The notes beneath the pieces were generated by a model. The model ran no database searches. It had not been told where the DNA came from and saw nothing but the letters and a program-made list of their open reading frames with translations. The position numbers and the translations under genes are program-made. Positions 1 through 7,416 of a DNA stretch of 26,051 nucleotides are shown piece after piece. Origin of the DNA: Acetothermia bacterium UBA3571 (lineage in GTDB: Bacteria > Bipolaricaulota > Bipolaricaulia > Bipolaricaulales > Bipolaricaulaceae); NCBI GenBank assembly GCA_002375995.1, contig DFNI01000032.1, positions 1 through 26,051 of the forward strand, read 5' to 3'. Position 1 is the stretch's first letter. Every line of letters starts with the position of its first letter.

Positions 1-118
1 TCTATGAGGGGCTAGAAGAGGCACTCGGGAGCAGTTGGCACAGGAGATGGCGATCGGATAGGCTAAGCCTGGAGGAACCCGATTTACATCACTTCCCGGG
101 ACGCCACCCCCAAGGAGC

Positions 119-345
119 ATGGCCATAGCGCGCCCCGACTTTCCGAACCGGACCAAACGGGGCTTTGAACCTCCGTCCCTTTCTCTGCCTCCGGTTCAGC
201 CGGGGGAGGTCTCTCAGCTGTCGAGGGGACCAAGCGGCGGGGGATCACTCTCCTGCCGAACTCGGTTACCAGCCGAGGTCTTCCACCGCGGAAACGGCAA
301 TTTGAGATCCCCGGACGGTCCCCTCACTTTTCCCAACTGGCCACA
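119..345. other. Candidate structured RNA in gene-free left edge (1-391)
   Basis: No convincing gene lies in 1-391, but the stretch is rich in nested complementary segments. Seen on the + strand: 225-231 with 317-323 (GGGGACC/GGTCCCC), inside it 240-246 with 306-312 (GGGGATC/GATCCCC), inside that 254-258 with 295-299 (TGCCG/CGGCA). This encloses two small hairpins, 261-265/273-277 and 281-284/290-293. A second arm pairs 133-137/201-205 and 145-151/191-197. TGGCCA at 120-125 and 338-343 could close the whole. All pairings also exist on the minus strand, so orientation is undecided. It does not match tRNA, tmRNA, RNase P, SRP or T-box signatures that I can recall. It could be a new RNA, a decayed element or a chance result of high GC. 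No U-tract terminator follows it. Confidence 0.3.
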
Positions 346-391
346 CAAGCTGCGCACACCTTGGATCCCAAGCCGCGTTCTCAACCGGGCT

Positions 392-1396
392 CTACCAAGC
401 CGCACCCAAGAGCCCCAGCGCCGTGAAGGCGGCCGCCAGGAGCCACAGCCTCACCACCACCTTCGGCTCGGGCCAGTTGGGGCTGCGCAAAAGATACCTC
501 CAGGGGACCTCCCCCTCCTCCAGGTGGTGGTGCAGGGGCGACATCTTGAGGACCCGGACCCCAAAAAGCTTGAACGCGGCCACCTGGACGATTACGGAAA
601 GCGACTCCAACACAAACATCCCCCCGAATATCGGGAGGAGGAACAGGCCGTCCCCGGCTAGGAAAATCCCGAAGATGAGCCCCCCGAGGAACATGGAGCC
701 CGAATCCCCCATGAAGATCCGCGCCGGATACCGGTTCCACCACAGAAACCCCGCGAAGAGCCCGGCACCGAGAAGGGCCAGTGCCGTGATATCAGGGTAC
801 GCCTGGGTCAGGGCCAAGGCACCGACCAGGATTACGATCCCACATCCCGTAGCCAGGCCGTCCAGGCCGTCGGTGAGGTTCGCCCCGTTGGTCGCCCCCC
901 AGAAACCGAGGAGAACCAGGAGGTAGAGGAAGGGGACAGGAATCGCCCCAAGCGGCACCTCAAGGTAGGAAAATGGGACGGCAAAAACTAGATCCCCGCC
1001 TTTGGACAAAAGGAAGAAGAAGATCCCCGTGGCCACCACGAGCCCCAGGACGAGCTTTCCCTTGGGGGAGAGGCCCTCGGAGCGATGCTTCATCCCGGAG
1101 AGGAGGTCGTCCAAAAGACCGATGGCTCCAGCGCCCACAGCCGACATGAACACAAGCCACCCCCGCCACGAGATCTCCACCGGCCAGAAAACCATCGTCG
1201 CCCACGCGGCGAGGAAGACTTGCATCAGGGCCAATCCCCCCATGGTGGGGGTCCCCGATTTGCGGTGATGGGAGGGGAGGCCCTCGGGTCGGATGTACTG
1301 GCCGAACGGATGCCAGTAAAGATATGCCCAAACCCAGAGGGCGCTGACCACGCCCCCGGAGAGCCCCAAAAGGACCCCGAACCTCAACCCCTCCAT
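392..1396 (-). CDS. mraY: MraY, phospho-N-acetylmuramoyl-pentapeptide transferase
   Basis: Transfers phospho-MurNAc-pentapeptide from UDP to undecaprenyl phosphate, making lipid I, the first membrane step of peptidoglycan synthesis. The 334-residue, very hydrophobic protein carries the family motifs in order: HRKSGTPTMGG (44-54), the Asp pair at 96-97 (GLLDD), NLTDGLDG (173-180), GDSGSMFLGG (230-239) and MSPLHHHLE (285-293). The catalytic Asp of the DNGxxDG-like and GDSG motifs are therefore present. Length is slightly below the usual 320-360 range midpoint. The ATG start overlaps the end of the upstream gene by 13 bases, so the two are probably co-transcribed and translationally coupled. The usual dcw partners (murF upstream, murD downstream) are absent here: downstream is the gene-free left edge. 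Confidence 0.95.
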   Translation of the reverse strand: MEGLRFGVLLGLSGGVVSALWVWAYLYWHPFGQYIRPEGLPSHHRKSGTPTMGGLALMQVFLAAWATMVFWPVEISWRGWLVFMSAVGAGAIGLLDDLLSGMKHRSEGLSPKGKLVLGLVVATGIFFFLLSKGGDLVFAVPFSYLEVPLGAIPVPFLYLLVLLGFWGATNGANLTDGLDGLATGCGIVILVGALALTQAYPDITALALLGAGLFAGFLWWNRYPARIFMGDSGSMFLGGLIFGIFLAGDGLFLLPIFGGMFVLESLSVIVQVAAFKLFGVRVLKMSPLHHHLEEGEVPWRYLLRSPNWPEPKVVVRLWLLAAAFTALGLLGAAW

Positions 1397-2703
1397 CGCC
1401 AGGGGCCGCTCGCCGAGAGCAGGGAGCGCCGCACCGGCACCGGGTCCTCCCCCCCGAGCACCGCCCGCACGGCTTCAAATAGATCCTCCCCCGTCACCAG
1501 CGAGATCCCGTGTTCCTCACACGCCCGCCGCAGGGAGTCGGTGTAGCGGGGACCACGGCGCTTGGGGTCGTGGGCGGTCTCCGCCGCCACGAGGAGGACC
1601 CCGTGGATGGACTCCCCCTCCTCCAGGCGCAGGTGATCCAACGCCAGAAGCAAGGGGCGGTAAACGCCGGTGGTCACCGGCCCCTCCGGGGACCAGGCCA
1701 CCCGCACCAGGGCTCGCCCCTCCGGGGACGTGGCTTTAAAGGCCTGGGAGTCCACTTCGTCGAATTCGGTCTCGAACCCCAACGCTCCGAAGGCTTTGAG
1801 CGCGGCCCGCACAAGCCCGCTTGTCCCGCTGGGGAAAAGGAGTCCTCTCAACACCTCGGCTTCCCGCAGGCGCCCCTCTAAGGCGGCCCGCTCCTCCGCA
1901 AGCTCCCTTTCCCTTTCCGCTATTCCCTCGAGCTCTCTCTTCAGCGCCGCCTCTTGGGGAAGCTCGTAGCGGGAGAGCCATTCCGGCCAGGATTCAAGAA
2001 ACAGGGGTTCCTCCAACAGAGAGGCCAGGCCGGGGATCAGGATCTCCGCCTCTTCCCGAGGCGAAAGCCCCGATGCGGGGAGGAAAAGGAGCCGGCCTTC
2101 TCCCAAACGCAGCTCCCAGGAGAGGACGTCCCCGAGACGGTTATGAAGGAGGACCTTTCCGAAATCCCCAAGCGGTACCCCCATGGGGCTCACGATCACC
2201 GCCTCATACCGCTTCACCCTCGCGAGATACCCCGCCAGGGGATGGGCCAAATCCAAACCCCGGACGTCCCTTCCTCGTCGAGGCAAGACCCTTATCCCTT
2301 GGGGAAAGGGGAGGAACTGCCGCTCCCGGGTGAGGGAAAAATGGGGAAGGAAAGAATAAGCGTGGATCCGCCGTGCCGGACCGCTCGAGGAGACGATCTC
2401 CACCGGTTCCCCGGGTGGACGCAGCCTGACCGCTGCCAATCCCCCGGCCCGCAAAAGCCCGGAAAGTTCCTCCTTACGCGCCGCAAAGAGGTTGTCCAAG
2501 GCACGGGCCAACCCCTGATCGTACCCCGGGATCAACCGCCGCACCCCGTCCCGATCCGGGGGCACATAGGGGACCCAAAGCTTCGGTATCTCCGCCGGGT
2601 CGATGAGCACGATCTCGTAACTCGCCAGGGAATCGGCATCGTGCAGGGAAACCCTCTCGATCCCCGGCCCCTCGATTTCCCAACCCACCGAAAGGATCCG
2701 CAT
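1384..2703 (-). CDS. Coiled-coil protein with endonuclease-like C-terminal domain, function unknown
   Basis: Family not recognised. With the ATG at 2703 the protein has 439 residues; a GTG two codons upstream is possible, but the -10-like box at 2713-2718 lies 9 nt before the ATG. The N-terminal half has alternating hydrophobic strands (LSVGWEIEGPG, YEIVLIDPAEI), which could be a Rossmann-like or amidotransferase-like fold. A Glu/Arg-rich coiled coil follows at about 250-285. The C-terminal 150 residues resemble the restriction-endonuclease-like fold found at the end of many coiled-coil proteins (FGALGFETEFDE, then GVLLVAAE and ISLVTGEDLFEAVRAV). The expected E-x-K catalytic strand reads ALVRVAWS, so it is probably inactive or a binding domain. 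It overlaps mraY by 13 bases; no link to cell-wall synthesis is evident from sequence. Confidence 0.7.
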   Translation of the reverse strand: MRILSVGWEIEGPGIERVSLHDADSLASYEIVLIDPAEIPKLWVPYVPPDRDGVRRLIPGYDQGLARALDNLFAARKEELSGLLRAGGLAAVRLRPPGEPVEIVSSSGPARRIHAYSFLPHFSLTRERQFLPFPQGIRVLPRRGRDVRGLDLAHPLAGYLARVKRYEAVIVSPMGVPLGDFGKVLLHNRLGDVLSWELRLGEGRLLFLPASGLSPREEAEILIPGLASLLEEPLFLESWPEWLSRYELPQEAALKRELEGIAERERELAEERAALEGRLREAEVLRGLLFPSGTSGLVRAALKAFGALGFETEFDEVDSQAFKATSPEGRALVRVAWSPEGPVTTGVYRPLLLALDHLRLEEGESIHGVLLVAAETAHDPKRRGPRYTDSLRRACEEHGISLVTGEDLFEAVRAVLGGEDPVPVRRSLLSASGPWRWRG

Positions 2704-2712
2704 GGCCACGCC

Positions 2713-2742
2713 ATTTTAGGGTGCTAAGATGGAGAGGGACAA
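2713..2742 (-). promoter_or_regulatory. Probable promoter for the 1384-2703 gene, leaderless
   Basis: On the minus strand TTGTCC (2742-2737) is followed by an 18-bp spacer and TAAAAT (2718-2713). The ATG at 2703 begins 9 nt after the -10 box, so the transcript would start at or within a few bases of the start codon. No Shine-Dalgarno sequence is present. Confidence 0.5.
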
Positions 2743-3212
2743 TGATGGATGTCTGCTATAGCCTCATTGAAACTGTATGGGGCGAATTCCTGGTGGGCTG
2801 GAATGAAAGGGGGATTGTGTCCCTGAAGTTCCCCGGGCACTTCCCCCAAATCCCCGTTAGTTCGCCCCGCGGGCCCGCGCTCCGGCTTGCTCAGGAGTTG
2901 AGGGAGTATCTGGCCGGGGTACGGCGCGATTTCACGGTGCCGCTTGTGCTTACAGGCACCGAATTCCAACGCCTGGTTTGGGAGGCCCTTCTTGAGATCC
3001 CCTACGGTAAAACGGTGACCTACGGGGAATTGGCGCGCTGGATCGGCCGCCCCCGGGCGGCCCGGGCCGTGGGCGGGGCGGTGGGGGCCAACCCGATTCC
3101 CATCGTCGTCCCCTGCCACCGGGTCGTGCCCAAAACGGGCGGGATCGGAAACTATGGGCCCGGACCTCACTGGAAGCGAAAGCTTCTGCGCCTCGAGGGA
3201 GCCCTCCGCTGA
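2742..3212 (+). CDS. ogt: Methylated-DNA--protein-cysteine methyltransferase (Ogt/MGMT)
   Basis: Suicide repair protein that transfers the alkyl group from O6-alkylguanine (and O4-alkylthymine) in DNA to its own cysteine. The 156 residues include the active-site motif IVVPCHRVV with Cys125 and the DNA-binding helix region TGTEFQRLVWEALLEIPYGK (71-90). The RAARAVGGAVGANPIP stretch supplies the helix-turn-helix Arg finger and the Asn hinge. There is no Ada N-terminal zinc domain, so it is of the constitutive Ogt type. Start: GGAGAGGG at 2731-2738 is a good ribosome-binding site for ATG 2742 (or 2745); the GTG at 2721 lacks one. It diverges from the 2703 gene and converges on the PKD operon, so it is a single-gene unit. 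Confidence 0.95.
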   Translation: MMDVCYSLIETVWGEFLVGWNERGIVSLKFPGHFPQIPVSSPRGPALRLAQELREYLAGVRRDFTVPLVLTGTEFQRLVWEALLEIPYGKTVTYGELARWIGRPRAARAVGGAVGANPIPIVVPCHRVVPKTGGIGNYGPGPHWKRKLLRLEGALR

Positions 3213-3252
3213 GGGGGAAGTCCCCGGAGCTCAGCCGAACGACATCCCAACG

Positions 3253-3282
3253 AAAAGGGAGGGGCCGTTTTCGGCCCCTCCC
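3253..3282 (-). terminator. Intrinsic terminator of the sigma/PKD operon
   Basis: A perfect 11-bp stem, GGGAGGGGCCG (3257-3267) with CGGCCCCTCCC (3272-3282), closes a 4-nt loop. AAAA at 3253-3256 is a U-tract when read on the minus strand. It lies 20 bp beyond the stop of the 3303-5423 gene. For the converging ogt gene the hairpin lacks a following T-tract on the + strand, so it would be a weaker stop there. Confidence 0.85.
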
Positions 3283-3302
3283 TGGGTGTCTGCCCTTCTT
3301 CC

Positions 3303-5423
3303 TCAGATGTTGCTTCCCTCTAAGTCCTCGATGTTGGGCCCCCAGAGGACGAAACGGAACGTCTGGGTGTAGCTGAAGGGTGTGCCCAGCCGGAAGTTGA
3401 TGGAGGGCACGAAGGGACCGGAATAGCCCTCGGGAATGCCGAGGACGAAGGGGTTGGTGGGCGGGTTGACCATGAATTGCCGTAGCCTCACGATCCCCGG
3501 AGAGGTCTCCATGACCCCGTCGCCGTCCACGTCGAACTTGACGTTGAAGTAGATGCTGGTGGCGTTCCGCACCTCGAAGGTATAGGTCAAGCGGTTCGAG
3601 GTCACCTCCCCCTCGAAAACCACCTTCCAACCCTCTTCGGCGGGCTCGGGCACGAGCCCCAACGGCGCCGGCCCTGGACCCGGAGCGGACGAGACGTTCA
3701 CGAACGTCCCGTCGGTGCGTAGCTCAATCCGGAAGCGGTGGGGCGAGGCCCACGAGGGGGACCCGTTAACGGTGATGTTCCACGTGTCGGTGCCCCAGAC
3801 GTAGACCCCGGGGATCCCGTCCATGGGGGGCATCCCCGCCGGCCCGGGGACCGCCACCTGGAGGGTTTGGGTACTTTGGGCCGTGGCCCCAGCGTTGTCG
3901 GTGACGTAGAGGGTCACCTGATAGGTCCCGGGGGCGAAGTAGGTGTAAGAGACAACCTGGCCGGTGGCATCGACGGCACCGTCGCCGTTCAGGTCCCAAC
4001 GGTACTCGACGATGAAGCCATCGGGATCGTAGGAAGAAGAAGCGTTGAAGGTAACGGGGGCTCCCACCACCGCCGGGGAGGGCGAGATGGTGAATTGGGC
4101 CACCGGGGGCTGGTTGGGCGCCGCTACGACCACGGTCTTCACCTCGTCGTCGCTGGCGCCCTGGTTGTCGGTGACCACCAGCCGGACGTGGTACACGCCG
4201 GGTGCCGCGAAGGAGTAGAAGGCCGTCTGGCCGGTGGCGTCCATCACGCCGTCGCCGTCGAAGTCCCACTGGTAGCTGGTGATGGTACCATCGGGATCGT
4301 AGGAGGAACTGGCATCGAACCGGACCCACTCGCCGGGAGCGGGGGAGGTGGGGGAGAAGGTAAATTGGGCCACCGGGGGCTGATTGAGGACCACCACGTT
4401 CACGGTCTTGACCTCATCGTCAGTGACCCCTCTGTCGTCGACCACCGTTAGCCGCACGGTGTAGACGCCCGGGCTAGAGAAGGAATGGGTGACCACCTGT
4501 CCCGTGGTGTCCACCACGCCGTCGTTGTCGAAGTCCCAACGGTAGGCGGTTATGGCACCGTCGGGATCGTAGGAGGAGCTGGCATCGAAGGTCACGGTCT
4601 GGCCCGGGAAGGGGTTGGCGGGCGAAAAGGTGAATAGGGCCACCGGAGGTTGGTTCGCCACCGCCGGCTGAAGGGTGACCCGGAGCGTTCTTGTGCGACC
4701 GGCAACGAGATAGATCCTCCGTCTCCAGTCCTGATAACCCGTCTTTTTGAGGAGGATATCGTGCCATCCGGCCACCAAGGTCAGGGTCTTGGGGGTCCAC
4801 CCCCAGAAGACGTTGTCGATATAGAGCTCGGCGAAAGGCGGTGTAGTCTCCACCACCAGCGTCCCGTATTGGGGCGGCGTTTCAGATACCACCTGGAAGG
4901 AGGTGAAGTCGAAGGCCCGCTCGTTCTCGGGGACCACCTGGGCAATGATGTCCTTGACCCTGTTCAGCTGTTCCACCGCCTGCCTCCCCGCGGGGGAGCA
5001 GGCGAAGGTGGAGCCGGGGGCGAATCCGCCGAAGAACTGGACGATATCGCCTACGGGCCGCTTGGTGGCCACGATCTGGAGGTATTCGGTGCCCGTGGGC
5101 GGGACCACCCGCAGGTAATCCCCCTTTCCTGGGCCAGGAACGGTGTGCTCTCCGGCGGTCACGTAGTTGTCCATCTCTCGCTGGTTGGGGTAGATGAGGC
5201 ACACGCCGTTCGGAGCTATGTCCCAGATGTAGATGTACGCGTCCTGGTTCACCCGGAAGTGGATCCTCACGTACTCACCCACAGCATACGCCGGCTTTTC
5301 CACCCATATCTCCACCCGAAGCCCCTCGGGGGCGGGCGGCTCCACGATGATCCCCTTGGGGACCACTTGCCCCAAGGCGGTGATCCCCACCAGCAAAAAC
5401 AGCACCACTGTCAGTTTGCGCAT
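3303..5423 (-). CDS. Secreted DUF4384-PEGA-triple-PKD surface protein
   Basis: A 706-residue exported protein. Signal peptide 1-19 (hydrophobic LTVVLFLLVGITALG, then Q). Residues about 35-165 look like DUF4384: YAVGEYVRIHFRVNQDAYIY and CLIYPNQREMDNY are typical of this domain, found in envelope proteins. Residues about 187-252 are a PEGA domain (GTLVVETTPPFAELYIDNVF; YQDW). Three PKD domains of exactly 90 residues each run from 257 to about 526, each opening NQPPVA and containing an Asp-rich W-D-F/L-x-x-DG loop. The last 170 residues are beta-rich and unassigned. AAGGAGGT lies a few bases before ATG 5423 and is formed by the last codons and stop of the upstream gene, 3 bp away, so expression is coupled. 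It is last in an operon led by an ECF sigma factor. Role inferred: cell-surface binding or adhesion. No anchor (TM, LPXTG or lipobox) is visible. Confidence 0.85.
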   Translation of the reverse strand: MRKLTVVLFLLVGITALGQVVPKGIIVEPPAPEGLRVEIWVEKPAYAVGEYVRIHFRVNQDAYIYIWDIAPNGVCLIYPNQREMDNYVTAGEHTVPGPGKGDYLRVVPPTGTEYLQIVATKRPVGDIVQFFGGFAPGSTFACSPAGRQAVEQLNRVKDIIAQVVPENERAFDFTSFQVVSETPPQYGTLVVETTPPFAELYIDNVFWGWTPKTLTLVAGWHDILLKKTGYQDWRRRIYLVAGRTRTLRVTLQPAVANQPPVALFTFSPANPFPGQTVTFDASSSYDPDGAITAYRWDFDNDGVVDTTGQVVTHSFSSPGVYTVRLTVVDDRGVTDDEVKTVNVVVLNQPPVAQFTFSPTSPAPGEWVRFDASSSYDPDGTITSYQWDFDGDGVMDATGQTAFYSFAAPGVYHVRLVVTDNQGASDDEVKTVVVAAPNQPPVAQFTISPSPAVVGAPVTFNASSSYDPDGFIVEYRWDLNGDGAVDATGQVVSYTYFAPGTYQVTLYVTDNAGATAQSTQTLQVAVPGPAGMPPMDGIPGVYVWGTDTWNITVNGSPSWASPHRFRIELRTDGTFVNVSSAPGPGPAPLGLVPEPAEEGWKVVFEGEVTSNRLTYTFEVRNATSIYFNVKFDVDGDGVMETSPGIVRLRQFMVNPPTNPFVLGIPEGYSGPFVPSINFRLGTPFSYTQTFRFVLWGPNIEDLEGSNI
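3846..4655 (-). repeat. Three tandem 270-bp PKD-encoding units
   Basis: Units at 4386-4655, 4116-4385 and 3846-4115 each encode a 90-residue PKD domain starting NQPPVA. Unit length is identical between units 1 and 2, and the shared SSSYDPDG and DGVxD blocks are nearly identical at DNA level. This points to internal duplication and offers a substrate for copy-number change by recombination. Confidence 0.85.
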
Positions 5424-5426
5424 GTA

Positions 5427-6146
5427 CTACCTCCTTTCGATCTGAAAGGCCTGGGACACTATCTCCCCGATAAGCTGTGGGGTAAGGACCTGGAGGACGT
5501 GGTCCACCAAGTTCGAGGGAAGTCCCCGGCCGCGGAGCTGTAGGAGCCGCGTGCGTATAAGGGTCTCCATGCCGCTCCAATCGTTTATATCCCCACCTCC
5601 GGCGATGAAATCGCTGATGGCCTCAGCGATTTCCACCTCCACATCCTCCCAAGTTGGGGTACGGGCTTGGAACTCGAAGGTCCCCACCTTCACCCTCACG
5701 GAGGCCTTGGCCTCGGCCATGGGCCGGTAGAGGGAGAGGTTCGCGTGGGTCGCGGCCAATACCGAAGCCCTGAGCCGTATCTCGTTGGTAATCACCGTCC
5801 AGGGACGGCCCATGATGATCCCCTGGGAAACCTTGTTCATTAGATGTGTTACGGAAAGCCCTTGAGCGAGGAGGTCCTGCATGATGGCGGTAATCTCCCC
5901 GATGAAGGTAGGAGGGGTGTTAACCAGGCGCTGGAAGAAGACCTGGGCGATCTTGGGGTCCACCAATCCATCGTCAAAGGCCTTGGGGAGGATCCGGAGC
6001 CAGACGGCCTTTTCCGCGGCGGGAAGGGTGGACTGTTGGAGCCACTGGAGGATATCCTCCGGGCTTACCGCAGGGAGCATGAGCTGGACCTGGGCATAGC
6101 CGGCCACAGCAAAAACGAGCACGACCACTGCGAAGATCTTCCTCAT
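5427..6146 (-). CDS. Secreted protein of unknown family
   Basis: A 239-residue protein with a clear signal peptide (MRKIFAVVVLVFAVAGYA, cleavage expected near residue 18). The mature part is mostly helical, with no cysteines and no motif I recognise. Residues about 95-150 contain MNKVSQGIIMG and NEIRLRASVLAATHANLS, and the C-terminus ends in QAFQIERR, whose codons plus stop create the ribosome-binding site of the next gene. Its start overlaps the CBM48 protein gene by 4 bases (ATGA). Being locked between an anti-sigma-like gene and a PKD surface-protein gene, it may be a periplasmic partner of either. That is inference from position only. Confidence 0.75.
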   Translation of the reverse strand: MRKIFAVVVLVFAVAGYAQVQLMLPAVSPEDILQWLQQSTLPAAEKAVWLRILPKAFDDGLVDPKIAQVFFQRLVNTPPTFIGEITAIMQDLLAQGLSVTHLMNKVSQGIIMGRPWTVITNEIRLRASVLAATHANLSLYRPMAEAKASVRVKVGTFEFQARTPTWEDVEVEIAEAISDFIAGGGDINDWSGMETLIRTRLLQLRGRGLPSNLVDHVLQVLTPQLIGEIVSQAFQIERR

Positions 6147-6706
6147 GAAGACGACCCCTCCCCGTTCCCGATGTACCTCACCGAGGTGTAATCGCCCATG
6201 GTCCGGACGTACTCATCGGCGTTGGGATCCTGACCGAGCCAGCGGCCGTCCACCAAGAAGGCGTACTCGTACCGGCCCGGGGGCAGCTTCAGCACCAGGG
6301 TCCAGACCCCATCGCCGTCGGGGTCCGCCAGAGGGATGGGCTTCCACGCGGAGAAATCTCCCACCAGTTCCACCTTTTGTGCCCCAGGGGCTGCCAACGC
6401 GAACACCGTGCCTTCTTGGGCCAGGGCGGGAAGGGGCTGGGGGGCGAAGGCGAAGCGCCCGATAAGCACCCCCACGCCCACGAAGAGGACCAGGACGGCG
6501 AAGGCGTAGGCAAGCTTTAGGGCCGGGGTACGGGGCGAGAGGATCGAGCGGAGCCAGCGTTTCCACACGGGGCACCCAAGCTCCCGGGAGGCGAGGGCCC
6601 GGATGACCCGCTCCTCCAGGCCTTCCAGCCGCGCCTCGGCCGCCGTGATCTCATCGGCGATGGCCTGGCGGATAAGCTCCTCCTCCCTCCACTCATCAAA
6701 CCGCAT
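6143..6706 (-). CDS. Membrane protein with extracytoplasmic CBM48 domain, probable anti-sigma factor
   Basis: A 187-residue protein in three parts. Residues 1-60 are a charged helical cytoplasmic segment (EEELIRQAIADEITAAEARL). One transmembrane helix follows at about 63-84 (LAYAFAVLVLFVGVGVLIG). Residues about 100-178 form an outside domain of the CBM48/AMPK glycogen-binding type: VFALAAPGAQKVELVGDFSAW, then WTLVLKLPPGRYEYAFLVDG. The gene overlaps the stop of the ECF sigma gene by 11 bases, the position of an anti-sigma factor. The topology matches anti-sigma factors, but no zinc-binding HxxxCxxC motif is present; the only Cys is in ELGCPVW. I infer that it binds the sigma factor inside and a carbohydrate or other ligand outside. 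Alternatively it could be an unrelated membrane sugar-binding protein. Confidence 0.75.
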   Translation of the reverse strand: MRFDEWREEELIRQAIADEITAAEARLEGLEERVIRALASRELGCPVWKRWLRSILSPRTPALKLAYAFAVLVLFVGVGVLIGRFAFAPQPLPALAQEGTVFALAAPGAQKVELVGDFSAWKPIPLADPDGDGVWTLVLKLPPGRYEYAFLVDGRWLGQDPNADEYVRTMGDYTSVRYIGNGEGSSS

Positions 6707-7235
6707 CAGCGGTCACCCCCATCTCCAGAAGCTTGCTCTTCACCAAGGCCCGGCCACGGAAGAGCCGGGTCTTGACGGTGGCCGGTTTCAAGCGCATGGC
6801 CTTCGAGATCTCCTCCACCGAGAGCCCTTCCCAATAGAAGAGCACCAGCGGCAAGCGGTATGTCTCGGGCAGGGACCACACCGCCTCTCGCACCGCTTGC
6901 CGCAGGGCCTCCCGTTCTACCAAGGCCGCGGGGTCGTCGGGACGGGGGAGCTGGGGTTCGGGATCGCGCTTGCGTTTCCGGAGCATGTTCTTGGCCACGT
7001 TTATGGCCACGGTGAGGAGCCAGGTGGAGAACTTCCGCGAGAGGTCGTAGTAGCTCAGTTTCTCGTAGGCGCGGATAAAGGCCTCTTGGGTTGCGTCCTC
7101 GGCATCGGCCCAGTTCCGCAGGACGGCCAAGGTTGCCCCGAACACCATTCGCTTGTAGCGCGCCACGATCTCTCCCCATGCTTCCAGGTCACCTTCCAAA
7201 CTGCGCTGGATGAGTTCCAATTCCCCAACGGCCAT
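6696..7235 (-). CDS. ECF-family RNA polymerase sigma factor
   Basis: A 179-residue sigma-70 protein of the extracytoplasmic-function type, which has only regions 2 and 4. Region 2 (about 15-85) contains WADAEDATQEAFIRAYEKL and FSTWLLTVAINVAKNMLRKR, the core-binding and -10-recognition helices. Region 4 (about 112-170) contains LPETYRLPLVLFYWEGLS and the helix-turn-helix VEEISKAMRLKPATVKTRL that reads the -35 element. AGGTGG seven bases before ATG 7235 is its ribosome-binding site. It opens the four-gene minus-strand operon ending at the terminator at 3253. A GGAAC-N16-CGTC motif on the opposite strand at 7289-7313 suggests it also drives the divergent PKD lipoprotein. Confidence 0.93.
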   Translation of the reverse strand: MAVGELELIQRSLEGDLEAWGEIVARYKRMVFGATLAVLRNWADAEDATQEAFIRAYEKLSYYDLSRKFSTWLLTVAINVAKNMLRKRKRDPEPQLPRPDDPAALVEREALRQAVREAVWSLPETYRLPLVLFYWEGLSVEEISKAMRLKPATVKTRLFRGRALVKSKLLEMGVTADAV

Positions 7236-7288
7236 CTCGTTTCCACCTATATTACACCACCGGCCATCCGGAGGTTTCGCGGGGTGTG

Positions 7289-7313
7289 GGAACGGAGATC
7301 ACGGACCAACGTC
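7289..7313 (+). promoter_or_regulatory. ECF-type promoter motif before PKD lipoprotein 1
   Basis: GGAAC at 7289-7293 and CGTC at 7310-7313 are separated by 16 bp, the classic -35/-10 arrangement of ECF sigma factors. It sits between the divergent sigma gene and the 7417 lipoprotein, pointing at the latter. Transcription would start near 7320, giving a leader of about 95 nt. The pairing with the adjacent sigma factor is inference from position. Confidence 0.5.
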
Positions 7314-7339
7314 CCCCGGCAAGGTGTCGTGTGATCTCC
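7294..7339. repeat. 9-bp inverted repeat in the sigma/lipoprotein divergent region
   Basis: GGAGATCAC at 7294-7302 is perfectly complementary to GTGATCTCC at 7331-7339, with 28 bp between. The left arm fills the spacer of the ECF-type motif. It could be a regulator-binding site or an early leader hairpin of the lipoprotein transcript. Confidence 0.5.
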
Positions 7340-7416
7340 TCCCCTTTCTCCCCGGTCACGAAAAAAAGGGGGGATAGGGACCAAAATATGGCTGAGCTCA
7401 CGAGGAGGTGACGGGA

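Noticed and set aside
3..128. Open + frame of 41 codons entering from the left edge and ending in TAG at 126-128
   Set aside because: Codon use (AGG, AGA, CTA) differs from the confident genes, no family is recognisable, and its end falls in the candidate structured region. It could still be a gene end, but it cannot be supported.
160..185. GGTTCAAAG on the minus strand, like a tRNA T-loop
   Set aside because: The flanking T stem has two mismatches and no acceptor, D or anticodon arm can be drawn.
278..293. CCACCGCGG, reminiscent of the T-box ACCGCG element
   Set aside because: The required TGG before it is absent, there is no specifier hairpin and no aminoacyl or amino-acid gene follows.
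119..661. 180-codon + strand open frame across the left edge and mraY
   Set aside because: It runs antisense through confident mraY, has low-complexity Pro/Arg-rich content and no motif.
4650..5543. 297-codon + strand open frame
   Set aside because: It is the antisense of the DUF4384-PEGA region of a confident secreted protein, and has His/Gly-rich composition.
7341..7371. CCCCTTT/AAAGGGG inverted repeat as a possible terminator
   Set aside because: It lies upstream of both divergent genes, so there is no transcript to end, and the pairing is short and partly homopolymeric.
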